Assembly (NCBI RefSeq): GCF_014191495.1
Contig: NZ_JACHWR010000002.1
Location: 558,001-622,000 of the forward strand
Direction of reading: 5' to 3'
Length of the DNA: 64,000 bases
DNA from: Nocardioides soli
GTDB lineage: Bacteria; Actinomycetota; Actinomycetes; Propionibacteriales; Nocardioidaceae
The position numbers and the translations under genes are program-made. Shown piece after piece: positions 1 to 8,316 of the stretch; positions within the stretch are counted from its first letter, which is position 1; every line of letters starts with the position of its first letter. Under the pieces are notes generated by a model. It had not been told where the DNA came from. It was given only the letters and a program-made list of their open reading frames with translations, and did no database searches.

Positions 1-2
1 TC

Positions 3-227
3 GACACACCGCTGCTCGACCTTCCGGGCGGTCTCATGGAGGTCTACGCCCAGCGGTTCGGCATGGAGAAGGAGCGCTACCGCAGTCGCGTCACCAGGGC
101 GATCCCGCTCGGGCGGTTCGGGCAGCCGGACGAGATCGCCTCATGCGCCTCCTGGCTCGCGTCCGAGGACGCCTCCTTCGTGACCGGCGCCGCCATCAAC
201 GTCACCGGCGGACAGGAGATGCACTGA
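3..227 (+). CDS. SDR-family oxidoreductase, C-terminal fragment (cut by window start)
   Basis: Only the last 74 codons are visible and the frame is open to the window edge. The residues before the first Met read DTPLLDLPGG, the loop where SDR enzymes carry a Thr-Pro after the cofactor-binding Pro. The tail PLGRFGQPDEIASCASWLASEDASFVTG...NVTGG is the classical SDR C-terminus that closes the substrate pocket and ends in the 'DGG' strand, here TGG. The stop codon overlaps the start of the next gene (ATGA), so the two are translationally coupled. It is probably an NAD(P)-dependent alcohol/ketone oxidoreductase. The substrate cannot be told, and the N-terminal Rossmann motif and catalytic Tyr-Lys lie outside the window. 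Confidence 0.9.
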   Translation, partial: DTPLLDLPGGLMEVYAQRFGMEKERYRSRVTRAIPLGRFGQPDEIASCASWLASEDASFVTGAAINVTGGQEMH

Positions 228-1210
228 TGAGCGCATCCGTGGTCTTCCAGGGTCCGGGGTGGGTCGACCTCGCTGAGCGACCAGTGCCCGAGCCCGGCCC
301 CTCCGACGCCGTCATCGCGGTCGAGGGCTGCGGCGTCTGCGGGTCCGACCTCACCAGCTACCGGGACGGCGCCTACGTGTCGCCGGGCCAGGTGATGGGG
401 CATGAGTTCGTCGGCGCGGTCGTCGCGACGGGAGAGGAGTGCCGGGTCGCCGTCGGGGACCGGCTCGTCGTGCGCCCGATGCGGTCGTGCGAGCGTTGCT
501 GGTACTGCCGGCGTGGAGACATCCACCTCTGTTCCGGTACCGCCGAGCTGAGTCTCAGTTTCGGCCTGCCGGGCGGGTACGCCGCGCACGTGCTCGTCCC
601 CGACCCGCGCCCGGGTGTCGACGTGTTCGTACTGTCCGCGGCGGTCGATGTCCGTGACGCGATCTGGGTCGAGCCCCTCGCGGTCGCGCTGCACGCCGTG
701 CGGCTCGCCGGACCGGTCGCCGGGCGCCGGGTGCTCGTCGTCGGTGCCGGCTCCATCGGCCTGTGCCTGCTCACCGCCGCCCGCCTGTCGGGGGCGACCA
801 CCGTGGTCGTGGAGCCGCGTGCCGTGCGCCGCGACCTCGCCGTCGCGCTCGGCGCCGACGCCGTCCTCGCCGATGCCGGCGAGCTGGCGGCGGGGAGTGT
901 CGACGCCGTCCTCGACTCGACCGGAGTCCCTGCTGCGGTGGAAGGCGCGATCGGGGCGACCTTCCCCGGCTCGTCGGTCGTCCTCGTGGGCGTCACGCAC
1001 CGCGATGTCGCGCTGCCGGAGGGCCGCTGGGTCCGTGGCTCGTTCGGCTACCAGGAGGGCGACTTCGCGGCCGCCGCCGAGCTCGTCGCAACCGGCCGTG
1101 CCCGCCTGGGGCGCGCGGTCACCCACGAGTTCCCCCTCACTTCCTTCGACGAGGCGATGACCGTCGCCGCGTCCGATCCGCGAGCAGGAAAGGTGGTCAT
1201 CAGGCCATGA
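227..1210 (+). CDS. Zinc-dependent medium-chain alcohol dehydrogenase
   Basis: This 327-residue MDR-family enzyme should oxidise an alcohol with NAD(P)+. Visible motifs are CGVCGSD (Cys35, Cys38), GHE (His59-Glu60) at the catalytic zinc, and four structural-zinc cysteines in SCERCWYCRRGDIHLC (88, 91, 94, 102). The Rossmann motif VVGAGSIGLCLL lies near residue 170. Both zinc sites look intact. The ATG at 227 overlaps the upstream stop (ATGA), which is preferred over an in-frame Met at 143 that would run through the SDR. The stop overlaps the next ATG. Its position between an SDR and the E1 genes of a 2-oxoacid dehydrogenase suggests oxidation of a hydroxylated intermediate. The substrate is unknown. 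Confidence 0.9.
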   Translation: MSASVVFQGPGWVDLAERPVPEPGPSDAVIAVEGCGVCGSDLTSYRDGAYVSPGQVMGHEFVGAVVATGEECRVAVGDRLVVRPMRSCERCWYCRRGDIHLCSGTAELSLSFGLPGGYAAHVLVPDPRPGVDVFVLSAAVDVRDAIWVEPLAVALHAVRLAGPVAGRRVLVVGAGSIGLCLLTAARLSGATTVVVEPRAVRRDLAVALGADAVLADAGELAAGSVDAVLDSTGVPAAVEGAIGATFPGSSVVLVGVTHRDVALPEGRWVRGSFGYQEGDFAAAAELVATGRARLGRAVTHEFPLTSFDEAMTVAASDPRAGKVVIRP

Positions 1211-2190
1211 CAGCGGTCAGCCCGGACACCCGGGGCACCGACGAACGGGGGACGTTGCTGCGTCTCTACCGGGAGATCGCGCGTGGGCGAGCGCTCGAGG
1301 ACGTGGTCCACCGACTCGTGCAGGAGCGGTCGTTCCGGGGCTTCTTCCACCCGGGCCGCGGTCAGGAGGGGCTCCAGGCCGGCGTGTGCGCGGCGCTCGA
1401 CTCCGACGACTACCTGCTCTACGCCCACCGTGGCCTGACCTACCTCACCGCCAAGGGCATGGACCCCGTGGAGGTCCTCGGCGACTTCCACGGCCGGGTT
1501 GTCGGCAGCACCCGCGGCCTCGGCGCCGGCACCGTGCACTGCGTCGACCCGGAGCGCGGGGTCATGGGCCAGGGTGGCACGCTCGGCAGCAGCTTCACCC
1601 TGTCAGCCGGTCTCGCGCTCGCGAGCAAGGCGCTCGGGGAGAGCAAGGTCGCCTGCGCCTTCTTCGGCGACGGGGCATCGGCGCGCGGAACCTTCCTCGA
1701 GGCCGGTGTGACCGCCAAAGCCTGGGGGCTTCCGGTCGTGTGGGTCTGCGAGAACAACGGCTGGGCCGTGTCGGCGCGCGTCCAGGACGTCCAGGGCACC
1801 AACGACATCGCACCCCGGGCCGAGGCGCTCGGGTTCCACACGCAGGTGGTCGACGGCCAGGACGCCCTGGCGGTCCACGAGGCGGCTCTCGAAGCCGTCG
1901 CTCAGGCACGCAGCGGTGTGCCCGCGTTCATCGAGGCCAAGACGGAGCGGATCGACGGCCACTACACCGGCGACATGCAGCCCTACCGCGACCGCGACGA
2001 GGTCGCCGTTGCCAAGGCTCGGGACCCGCTCGACCTCGCTGGGGGGCGCCTCGTCGCGCTCGGGGAGGACCCCGCCGCCCTCGCGCAGATCCGCGCGGAG
2101 GCCGAGGCCGAGATGGCCGCGGCGGACGCCGCCGCCCGACAGTCGCCGTTCCCGGACGGCTCGCGCATCCATGAAGGGTTGTGGGCATGA
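1207..2190 (+). CDS. 2-oxoacid/acetoin dehydrogenase E1 component, alpha subunit
   Basis: This 327-residue protein is a thiamine-diphosphate-dependent E1 alpha subunit. The ThDP/Mg motif is seen as GDGASARGTF...ENNGW, where GDG and the following NN bind Mg2+ and diphosphate. The N-terminal FRGFFHPGRGQEG stretch is typical of AcoA/PdhA proteins. The length fits the acetoin dehydrogenase or branched-chain type rather than a long PDH. It is coupled by 4-bp overlaps to the alcohol dehydrogenase before it and the beta subunit after it. The matching E2 lies on the opposite strand at 3633-4949. No E3 gene is seen, so E3 is presumably shared. The acid decarboxylated is not identifiable from sequence alone. 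Confidence 0.9.
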   Translation: MTAVSPDTRGTDERGTLLRLYREIARGRALEDVVHRLVQERSFRGFFHPGRGQEGLQAGVCAALDSDDYLLYAHRGLTYLTAKGMDPVEVLGDFHGRVVGSTRGLGAGTVHCVDPERGVMGQGGTLGSSFTLSAGLALASKALGESKVACAFFGDGASARGTFLEAGVTAKAWGLPVVWVCENNGWAVSARVQDVQGTNDIAPRAEALGFHTQVVDGQDALAVHEAALEAVAQARSGVPAFIEAKTERIDGHYTGDMQPYRDRDEVAVAKARDPLDLAGGRLVALGEDPAALAQIRAEAEAEMAAADAAARQSPFPDGSRIHEGLWA

Positions 2191-3176
2191 CCGAGACGAA
2201 GCCGATCACCTATGCCTGGGCGATCAACCACGCCATCGACGAGGAGATGGAGCGCGACCCGGCCGTCTTCCTGATGGGCCAGGACGTCGGTCGGATGGGC
2301 GGCGTCTTCGGCCTGACCCGCGGTCTCTTCGACAAGTACGGCGCCGAGCGGGTACGCGACGTCTCGATCGTCGAGCACCTGGTCGTCGGCGGAGCCGTCG
2401 GTGCGGCGATGGGTGGACTGCGCCCGATCGCCGAGGTCCAGTTCGCGGACTTCCTGCTGCTCGCCGGTGACGAGAGCTTCCACAAGATGGCCAAGTGGCG
2501 CTACATGCACGGCGGCCGGCTCAGCGTCCCGATGGTGGTCCGGGCCCCCTGTGGTATCCAGGGCGGCGTCGGCGCCGAGCACTCCCAGTCGCCCGAGGGC
2601 CACTACTGGCACACACCCGGCGTGAAGATCGCCGTGCCGTCGAACCCCGCAGACGCCAAGGGCCTGCTGAAGTCGGCGATCCGGGACGACAACCCGGTGA
2701 TCTACTTCGAGAACCGCCGCCTCTACCGCAACAAGGGCGTCGTCAGCCCGGACCCTGACCTACTGGTGCCGTTCGGCCGCGGCACCGTCGCGCGCCCGGG
2801 CAGCGACGTCACCGTCGTCGCCTGGTCGGCGATGGTCCCGGCCGCCCTCGAGGCCGCCGAGGTCCTCGAGCGCGAGGAGATCAGCGTCGAGATCATCGAC
2901 CCACGCACGCTGGTGCCCTTCGACATGGAGACCGTCGCCGCATCGGTCCGCAAGACCTCGCGCCTGCTGGTCCTTCACGAGGCTTCGCTCACGGCCGGGC
3001 CGGGAGCCGAGATCGCCGCGCGCGCCGCGGACGAGCTGTTCGAGCTGCTCGACGCGCCCGTGAAGCGACTCGCCGGGGCCGACATCCCTATCCCGCAGAA
3101 CATGGCGCTGGAGCCGTTCTGCTTCCCCCAGACCGACGAGATCGTCTCGGCGGTCCGTGACCTCGCCAAGTGGTGA
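2187..3176 (+). CDS. 2-oxoacid/acetoin dehydrogenase E1 component, beta subunit
   Basis: This transketolase-like beta subunit has 329 residues. Hallmarks are the N-terminal ITYAWAINHAIDEEME, the GQDVGRMGGVFG loop, and a C-terminal transketolase domain with VVAWSAMVPAALEAAE and EIIDPRTLVPFD. It pairs with the alpha subunit to form an alpha2beta2 E1 that decarboxylates a 2-oxoacid and acylates the E2 lipoyl group. The ATG at 2187 overlaps the alpha stop and is preferred over GTG 2181. The gene is followed closely by an EthD-like gene on the same strand. Confidence 0.92.
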   Translation: MTETKPITYAWAINHAIDEEMERDPAVFLMGQDVGRMGGVFGLTRGLFDKYGAERVRDVSIVEHLVVGGAVGAAMGGLRPIAEVQFADFLLLAGDESFHKMAKWRYMHGGRLSVPMVVRAPCGIQGGVGAEHSQSPEGHYWHTPGVKIAVPSNPADAKGLLKSAIRDDNPVIYFENRRLYRNKGVVSPDPDLLVPFGRGTVARPGSDVTVVAWSAMVPAALEAAEVLEREEISVEIIDPRTLVPFDMETVAASVRKTSRLLVLHEASLTAGPGAEIAARAADELFELLDAPVKRLAGADIPIPQNMALEPFCFPQTDEIVSAVRDLAKW

Positions 3177-3204
3177 GTCGCCGAGTGACGAAGGAGCTGA
3201 CGCG

Positions 3205-3579
3205 GTGATCCGCTGGGTCTACCTGATCAAGTACCCGGAGGGTGTGTCGATCGAGGACGGCGAGCGCTGGTACCTCGGCACCCACACCCAGGAGGCGAAG
3301 CAGATGGCCGAGCACGGCCTCGTCTCCTACAAGACTTGGCGCGCGCTGACCGCACCGGTCGGCACCAAGAGCCGGTCGGCCGAGTTCCTCAACCAGTGGG
3401 TGAGGGTCACCGAGCTGGTCTTCCGTGACTGGGACGCCTACCGGGCCTCGGTCATCGACGCCCCGATCGAGTACAGCGGTGCGCCCTACGGGGAGAAGGG
3501 GTTCGAGTACACGACCGTCTTCCTCGGCGACGAGGCGCCGGAGTATGACCTCCTGCGCGAGGTCCCCGAGCTTCCCTGA
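3205..3579 (+). CDS. EthD-like (dimeric alpha/beta barrel) protein
   Basis: This protein has 124 residues. The start is GTG 3205, preceded by AAGGAG at the right spacing; an upstream in-frame start would overlap E1 beta. The pattern DGERWYLGTHTQEAKQM...SYKTWR resembles the EthD/dimeric ferredoxin-like fold found in many catabolic clusters. A clear paralogue of this pattern forms the C-terminal half of the protein at 12299-13087 (DGEDWYLGHHTREGRQL...YVTWR). EthD proteins have been linked to degradation of ethers and other hydrophobic substrates, but their biochemical role is poorly known. A small enzyme or accessory role is likely; the family assignment is moderate. Confidence 0.75.
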   Translation: MIRWVYLIKYPEGVSIEDGERWYLGTHTQEAKQMAEHGLVSYKTWRALTAPVGTKSRSAEFLNQWVRVTELVFRDWDAYRASVIDAPIEYSGAPYGEKGFEYTTVFLGDEAPEYDLLREVPELP

Positions 3580-3589
3580 TCCACACGGC

Positions 3590-3626
3590 AGCGGGGCGGG
3601 TACGGCGTCGCCGTACCCGCCCCGCT
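3590..3626. terminator. Bidirectional hairpin between convergent genes
   Basis: Two perfect 18-bp arms (3590-3607 and 3609-3626), GC-rich and beginning AGCGGGGCGGGTACGG, flank a one-base centre. The hairpin lies between the stop of the EthD-like gene (3579) and the stop of the convergent E2 gene (3633). No U-run is seen, as is common in actinobacteria. It probably terminates both transcripts. Confidence 0.8.
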
Positions 3627-3632
3627 CTCGTC

Positions 3633-4949
3633 TCAGAGGACCGCGCTCCAGTCGCGCGTCTCGATCTCGCGACGGATCCGGGCGAGGAAGGCCGCCGCGT
3701 AGGCGCCGTCGATCGCCCGGTGGTCCCAGGAGAGCGACAGGTGCCCGATGTGGTGGATCGCGATCGACTTGCTGCCGTCGAAGGTCGTGACGACCACCGG
3801 CTCCTCGGCGATGCCCTCGACGCAGAGGATCGCGACCTCGGGCGGATTGACCAGCGGAGTGCCTGCCAGCGTGCCGAAGCCGCCAGGATTGGTGATGGTG
3901 AACGTGCTCCCGCTCAGGTCGTCGTGCCCGAGTCGGCGCTCGCGGGCACGGTTCGCCAGGTCGGCCGTCCGGGTCGCCAGCGCCTCGATCCGCAGGTCCT
4001 GCGCGTCCCGGACGACCGGCACCATCAGGCCCTGGAAGTCCAGGTCGACCGCGATGCCGAGGTGGACCGCGGGGTGCACCCGCAGGCCGCTGCCGACGAC
4101 GGACGCATTGAGGTGGGGGAACTCCTCGATGGCACGGATCGCCGCCATCGAGACGAACGGCAGGTAGGTCAGGGACTGGCCGGTCCGCTCGCGGAAGGCC
4201 GCGCCGTGCTCCTGGCGGGCGCGGTACACCTGCTCGTAGTTGACCCGCATCACCGTCGTCACCTGCGGGATCGTCCGGGCGGAGAGCAGCATCCGTTGGC
4301 CGGTCACCTTGCGGACTCGGTTGAACGGCTGCCAGTGCGGGTCCTCGATCGGGTCGGGCCCGTTCGGGTCCGTCGATGGCGGATCTACGACAGCGGGGGA
4401 AGCTACCGGCACGGAGACGGGTGCCGGCGCGGGTGTGGCCGCGGGCTCGATCCGACGGGCGGCGGCGAGAACGTCGTCGCGGGTGATCCGACCATCGGCG
4501 CCGCTGCCGGTGATGGCGACCGGGTCGAGTCCGTGCTCGGCCAGCAGGCGGCGGACCAGGGGGGTGCGGACCCGGTTGTCGCGCGGAGCGATCGTGGCGA
4601 CGCCGCCGTGTGCCGGGAATGTGGCCACGTCCGCGACCCCGACGAACGAGGTCGGGGCGTCGGCCCCGCCGTACTCGGTCACCGACGGAGCGGGCACCGG
4701 CTCGGCGACGGCCTCCCCGTCGCCGACGATCGCGAGGACGGTGCCGATGTCCACCGTCTCGCCCTCCCGTACGAGCTGCGCGGTCAGCACGCCCGCCAGG
4801 GGCGACGGGATCTCGGTCTCGACCTTGTCGGTCTCGACGCTCACGAGCGGCTCGTCGAAGGCCACGGCGTCGCCCACCTGCTTCAGCCAGGTGGTCACCC
4901 TGGCTTCGTCGATGGTGTCACCGAGCGGGGGGAGATGGACGTCGGGCAT
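3633..4949 (-). CDS. 2-oxoacid dehydrogenase E2 (dihydrolipoamide acyltransferase)
   Basis: The protein has 438 residues in the usual E2 order. A single lipoyl domain spans about residues 1-78, with the lipoylated Lys42 in ETDKVETE. A peripheral E3/E1-binding domain at about 125-160 contains TPLVRRLLAEHGLDP. A catalytic acyltransferase domain ends in SWDHRAIDGAYAAAF with catalytic His410 and Asp414. It would take the acyl group from the E1 encoded at 1207-3176 and pass it to CoA. It is transcribed from the promoter region holding the palindrome at 5012-5027, divergently from the SDR operon. E1 and E2 are therefore convergent rather than in one operon. A GAGGAG ribosome site precedes the ATG. 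Confidence 0.92.
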   Translation of the reverse strand: MPDVHLPPLGDTIDEARVTTWLKQVGDAVAFDEPLVSVETDKVETEIPSPLAGVLTAQLVREGETVDIGTVLAIVGDGEAVAEPVPAPSVTEYGGADAPTSFVGVADVATFPAHGGVATIAPRDNRVRTPLVRRLLAEHGLDPVAITGSGADGRITRDDVLAAARRIEPAATPAPAPVSVPVASPAVVDPPSTDPNGPDPIEDPHWQPFNRVRKVTGQRMLLSARTIPQVTTVMRVNYEQVYRARQEHGAAFRERTGQSLTYLPFVSMAAIRAIEEFPHLNASVVGSGLRVHPAVHLGIAVDLDFQGLMVPVVRDAQDLRIEALATRTADLANRARERRLGHDDLSGSTFTITNPGGFGTLAGTPLVNPPEVAILCVEGIAEEPVVVTTFDGSKSIAIHHIGHLSLSWDHRAIDGAYAAAFLARIRREIETRDWSAVL

Positions 4950-5011
4950 GCCGGCTCCTCAGGAGAGAACGGGGCGTCTGGGAATGCGGACGCCGGAAAC
5001 CTAAATCGATA

Positions 5012-5027
5012 TTGACATCAGAGTCAA
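5012..5027. promoter_or_regulatory. Palindromic operator TTGACATCAGAGTCAA, copy 1
   Basis: This inverted repeat TTGAC-N6-GTCAA sits in the 145-bp divergent region between the E2 gene (-) and the SDR operon (+). The identical 16-mer recurs at 18019-18034 and a two-mismatch copy at 23505-23520. The left arm is itself a -35-like TTGACA with TACGGT 18 bp downstream (5036-5041). The right arm gives TTGACT with TAGGTT on the minus strand. A repressor bound here would block both promoters. Two near-identical TetR proteins in the cluster (13934, 23805) are the obvious candidates (inference). Confidence 0.8.
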
Positions 5028-5094
5028 CCTTTGGCTACGGTCCCCTCAGCCTGTGGCGCCGATCACCTGCAGCATCGCTCATGGAGGAGTCGAG

Positions 5095-5922
5095 ATGGAC
5101 CTCATTGGCAGGATTGCCCTCGTCACCGGGGCCAGTCGTGGCTTCGGCAAGCACATCGCGCTCGAGCTCGCGGCTCGTGGCGCCGACGTGGCGCTGGCGG
5201 CGCGCACCGCCGCCCCGGTGGACGGCGCCTTCGCGCCCGGCACGCTTCAGGAGACGGCCGCGCAGGTCGAGGCGCTGGGCCGCAGGGCCCTGATCGTGCC
5301 GACCGATCTGTCCGACCAGGCCCAGGTCGTCGCGATGGTCGAGACGACCATCGACCACTTCGGCGGCATCGACCTGCTGATGAACAACGCGGGCATGGGC
5401 ACGGGCGGCGACATCTGCGAGACCCTGGTCGAGGATTGGAACAACATCCTCGCGGTCAATCTGACCTCGCAGTTCCTTGCGATCAAGATCGCCGGCCCGG
5501 TGATGAGGTCACGCGGCGGCGGCGCCATCGTCAACATGGGCTCGTATCTCGGCCAGCAGGTCCCGGACCGCACCGACGGCGACCCGATCTCGACCGCGTC
5601 GACCGAGGCCTCTGGTCCGGGAATCACGCCGTACGGCGTGACCAAGGCCGCCATCGAGCGGCTCACGCTGGGGGCCGCCGCGGACCTGGCGTCGTACGGG
5701 ATCCGGGTCAACTGCATCGCCCCGAGGTGGACCGAGACCGAGGGTCTTGACGCTTGGTTCCCGTCGATCGACAAGTCGCACTGGGAGCGACCCGAGGACT
5801 GGGCGAAGGTCGTCGGCTTCCTGATGTCACCTCAGGCCGGAGGCATCACCGGCCGCATCGTCCGTTCGGCCGACATGCAGGCCCTCCGCGCGGCCCTGAC
5901 CGCCGAGCCGGCGCTGGTCTGA
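5095..5922 (+). CDS. SDR-family NAD(P)-dependent oxidoreductase
   Basis: This 275-residue SDR shows VTGASRGFGKHIALELA at the N-terminus (cofactor-binding TGxxxGxG), NNAG, a Ser-containing IVNMGSYLG, and YGVTKAA as the catalytic Tyr-x3-Lys. An insertion of about 20 residues, rich in Asp/Ser/Thr, lies between Ser and Tyr and probably forms a substrate lid. The ATG at 5095 follows a strong GGAGGAG and is preferred over an upstream Met. It is the first gene of the long plus-strand operon running to the TetR gene at 14632. It probably acts on an alcohol/ketone or a hydroxyacyl-CoA intermediate. Confidence 0.9.
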   Translation: MDLIGRIALVTGASRGFGKHIALELAARGADVALAARTAAPVDGAFAPGTLQETAAQVEALGRRALIVPTDLSDQAQVVAMVETTIDHFGGIDLLMNNAGMGTGGDICETLVEDWNNILAVNLTSQFLAIKIAGPVMRSRGGGAIVNMGSYLGQQVPDRTDGDPISTASTEASGPGITPYGVTKAAIERLTLGAAADLASYGIRVNCIAPRWTETEGLDAWFPSIDKSHWERPEDWAKVVGFLMSPQAGGITGRIVRSADMQALRAALTAEPALV

Positions 5923-5930
5923 GCACCGCC

Positions 5931-6935
5931 ATGACCGATCTGCAGCAGGCGCTCCTCGACTACTTGGTCACGAACATGACCGACGCGGCCGACCAGGAGA
6001 TCAGCTCGTTCCGGCGGATGCCGGAGGGCTGGTCGCGCGAGTGCTTCATGTTCACGCTGACCTGGAAGGAGGGTGGCGGGGAGCAGAGCCGTGACCTGAT
6101 CCTCCGCAAGGACCCGGCGGGCAGCCTCGTCTACACGGACCGGATGGTGGAAGCGGGCATCATCCGCGCTCTCGCGGACACCTCGATCCCGGTGCCGGCG
6201 GTGTGGTTCCTCGAGGTCGACGGAGCAGCGCTCGGCTCGCCCTTCATGATCATGGAGCGGCTGCCCGGCACCTCGTCGCCCGCTGTGCTCTACGCGCCGG
6301 AGAATGCCGAGATCCGGCGGAGCATCGGTCACGACTTCATCCGGCATCTCGCGACGCTGCACACGACCGAGATCGAAGGCCGTGACCTCTCGTTCCTGGG
6401 CCCGGTGCCCACGACCGCCACTGCCGGCGTCCTGTCCCTCGAGCACTGGGAGCGGACGATGGCGGAGCAGCAGCTGGAGCCGCAGCCGTTCCTGACCCAG
6501 GTCGCGCGCTGGCTGCGCCGCAACATGCCGGAGGCGCCGCGGGTCTCGGTCCTGCACAACGACTACCGGACCGGGAACTTCCTCTTCTCCGGCGAGCACA
6601 TCACCGGCGTCGTGGACTGGGAGCTGGCGCGCTTCGGCGACCCGATCGAGGACCTCGGCTGGGTGTTCAAGGACATCTGGCGCCTCGACGGAAGGATCTG
6701 CGGCTTCTTCGAGCCCGACGAGTTCGTGGCGATCTACGAGGAGTGCTCCGGCATCACCGTCGACCGCGAGGCCCTGCGCTTCTGGGAGGTCTTCGCCGAG
6801 TTCAAGCACAGCGTCATCGGCCTCACCGGAACGCGCACCGCCGTCGAACGCAAGACCGACGAGATCAACTTCTCGATCGCCCACCTCTACCTGCCGCCCT
6901 TGTTCCAGGAGCAGGCCTCCCGCATCGGCATCTGA
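5931..6935 (+). CDS. APH-family phosphotransferase (aminoglycoside phosphotransferase-like kinase)
   Basis: The protein has 334 residues and a protein-kinase-like APH fold. LHNDYRTGNFLF carries the catalytic loop (His209, Asp211) and VVDWELARFGDP the Mg2+-binding Asp229. The N-lobe contains ESRDL-like and LILRKDP strands with the nucleotide-binding Lys. Such enzymes occur in lipid and steroid catabolic clusters beside acyl-CoA dehydrogenases. There they are thought to phosphorylate a hydroxylated substrate or small molecule rather than an antibiotic. The next gene encodes a DUF6285 protein, a frequent partner. A SurE-type phosphatase lies later in the same operon. Confidence 0.85.
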   Translation: MTDLQQALLDYLVTNMTDAADQEISSFRRMPEGWSRECFMFTLTWKEGGGEQSRDLILRKDPAGSLVYTDRMVEAGIIRALADTSIPVPAVWFLEVDGAALGSPFMIMERLPGTSSPAVLYAPENAEIRRSIGHDFIRHLATLHTTEIEGRDLSFLGPVPTTATAGVLSLEHWERTMAEQQLEPQPFLTQVARWLRRNMPEAPRVSVLHNDYRTGNFLFSGEHITGVVDWELARFGDPIEDLGWVFKDIWRLDGRICGFFEPDEFVAIYEECSGITVDREALRFWEVFAEFKHSVIGLTGTRTAVERKTDEINFSIAHLYLPPLFQEQASRIGI

Positions 6936-6945
6936 GGAGAACAGG

Positions 6946-7395
6946 ATGCGCCCGACCACTCTCGAGTTGCTCGAGGAGCTCGACCACGTCCTCGAGACGC
7001 AGATCGTGCCGCTGCTCCCGGACGAGCACGTCAAAGCACGGATGAACGTCGCCAGCCAGATCATCCGGGCCGTGCACAATCGGGTCCGTCTGCAGGGCGA
7101 GGTCCTCGCCGCGGACAACGCCGACCTGGTCGCGCTGCTGGCGCGGCTGGCCGGCCAGTCCGATCCCGGCGGGGAGCCGGCGTACGTCAGCGTCGACAGT
7201 CTGGCCGAGCGCAACGACGTGCTGAAGGCCGCACTGGTTGCGGCCATCGACGGGCTCGACGCCCTGCCCGAAGCCGAGCGGTCCCGCGGCGACGATGCCA
7301 TCAACGCCTACCTCCGGCGCCAGCTGGACCGGGAACTCGAGCTGACCGCGCTGCCGGTCTTCGGCGACGCGCCGGCCGACCTCCCGCTCGTCTGA
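6946..7395 (+). CDS. DUF6285-type protein of unknown function
   Basis: This 149-residue, largely helical protein has the pattern PTTLELLEELDHVLETQIVPLLP...MNVASQIIRAVHNRVRLQGE. It resembles the DUF6285 family found next to APH-like phosphotransferases and acyl-CoA dehydrogenases. It has no catalytic motif, signal peptide or membrane segment. A GAGGAG ribosome site precedes the ATG, and the gene lies 10 bp after the kinase gene, so it is probably co-translated with it and may be its partner or regulator. The family name is from memory and the function is unknown. Confidence 0.75.
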   Translation: MRPTTLELLEELDHVLETQIVPLLPDEHVKARMNVASQIIRAVHNRVRLQGEVLAADNADLVALLARLAGQSDPGGEPAYVSVDSLAERNDVLKAALVAAIDGLDALPEAERSRGDDAINAYLRRQLDRELELTALPVFGDAPADLPLV

Positions 7396-7421
7396 CAACC
7401 CCCACACTGAAAGGCTCCACC

Positions 7422-8312
7422 ATGACCGAGGACGTCCTCGACCGGGTGCTCGATCGCGTGCTCGACGGCGCGGCCTCCCGCTTCTCCGTCGCCGGAAAGG
7501 TCGCCGTCGTCACCGGCGCGTCCTACGGTCTCGGCCAGCTGTTCGCCCAGACCCTCGCCGCCGCGGGCGCCGACCTCGTGCTGACCGCTCGCTCGGCCGA
7601 CAAGCTCGAGGAGACCAAGAAGCTCGTCGAGGCGCGCGGTGCCCGGGCGAGGACCGTCACCGCCGACGTGCGCGTCTACGAGCAGCTCGAGGCGGTCACC
7701 CAGGCGGCGGTCGACGAGTTCGGCGGCATCGACGTGATGGTCAACAACGCCGGCATCGGCGACCCGCGCGGCCTCCACTCGGAGATCCTCGAGCCGGAGA
7801 AGCCCAAGGAGGAGATCGAGACCGACCTGGTCGGCACCTGGTACGGCATGCGGGCCGCGGCGCCGCACATGCTGCGTCAAGGCAGCGGCAGCATCATCAA
7901 CATCTCGTCGATCCTCGGTATGGGTGGGCACGAGCACCGCACGCCCGGGTACGTCGCCGCGAAGGCCGGCGTCAACATGCTGACCCGGTCGCTCGGCTGC
8001 GAGTGGGCGGACCGTGGCGTGCGCGTCAACGCGCTCGCCCCCAACTACTTCCTGTCCGAGTCGACCCGCTGGATGTTCGAGCAGAGCGGCATGGACGAGT
8101 GGGTCCGCAGCCGGACCCCGATGCGCCGGGCGGGCAGCAACGAGGACCTCGTCGGTCCGCTGCTCTTCCTGGCCAGTGACGCCTCCTCGTACGTCACCGG
8201 TGCGGTCATCCCCGTCGACGGTGGCTGGAGCGCGAGCGCGGGCTATGCGCAGCAGACCCCGCCGTTCGACAGCTGGGACGAGGCCAACCGCCCGATCCTC
8301 CCGGAGGCCTGA
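7422..8312 (+). CDS. SDR-family NAD(P)-dependent oxidoreductase
   Basis: This 296-residue SDR has VTGASYGLGQLFAQTLA, NNAGIGDPRG, IINISSILGMGG and a C-terminal SDASSYVTGAVIPVDGG. The catalytic YVAAKAG (Tyr-x3-Lys) is present. The N-terminus carries a short tandem repeat VLDRVLDRVLDG ahead of the Rossmann fold, which is unusual for the family and could be a helical oligomerisation or partner-binding tip. It is co-transcribed with the acyl-CoA synthetase that starts 4 bp after its stop. The substrate is probably a cyclic or branched hydroxy compound (inference from context). Confidence 0.9.
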   Translation: MTEDVLDRVLDRVLDGAASRFSVAGKVAVVTGASYGLGQLFAQTLAAAGADLVLTARSADKLEETKKLVEARGARARTVTADVRVYEQLEAVTQAAVDEFGGIDVMVNNAGIGDPRGLHSEILEPEKPKEEIETDLVGTWYGMRAAAPHMLRQGSGSIINISSILGMGGHEHRTPGYVAAKAGVNMLTRSLGCEWADRGVRVNALAPNYFLSESTRWMFEQSGMDEWVRSRTPMRRAGSNEDLVGPLLFLASDASSYVTGAVIPVDGGWSASAGYAQQTPPFDSWDEANRPILPEA

Positions 8313-8316
8313 GCCG

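Noticed and set aside
1207..4949. E3 (dihydrolipoamide dehydrogenase) gene near E1/E2
   Set aside because: No flavoprotein disulfide reductase with GGxCxxxGC-type motif was found in the cluster.
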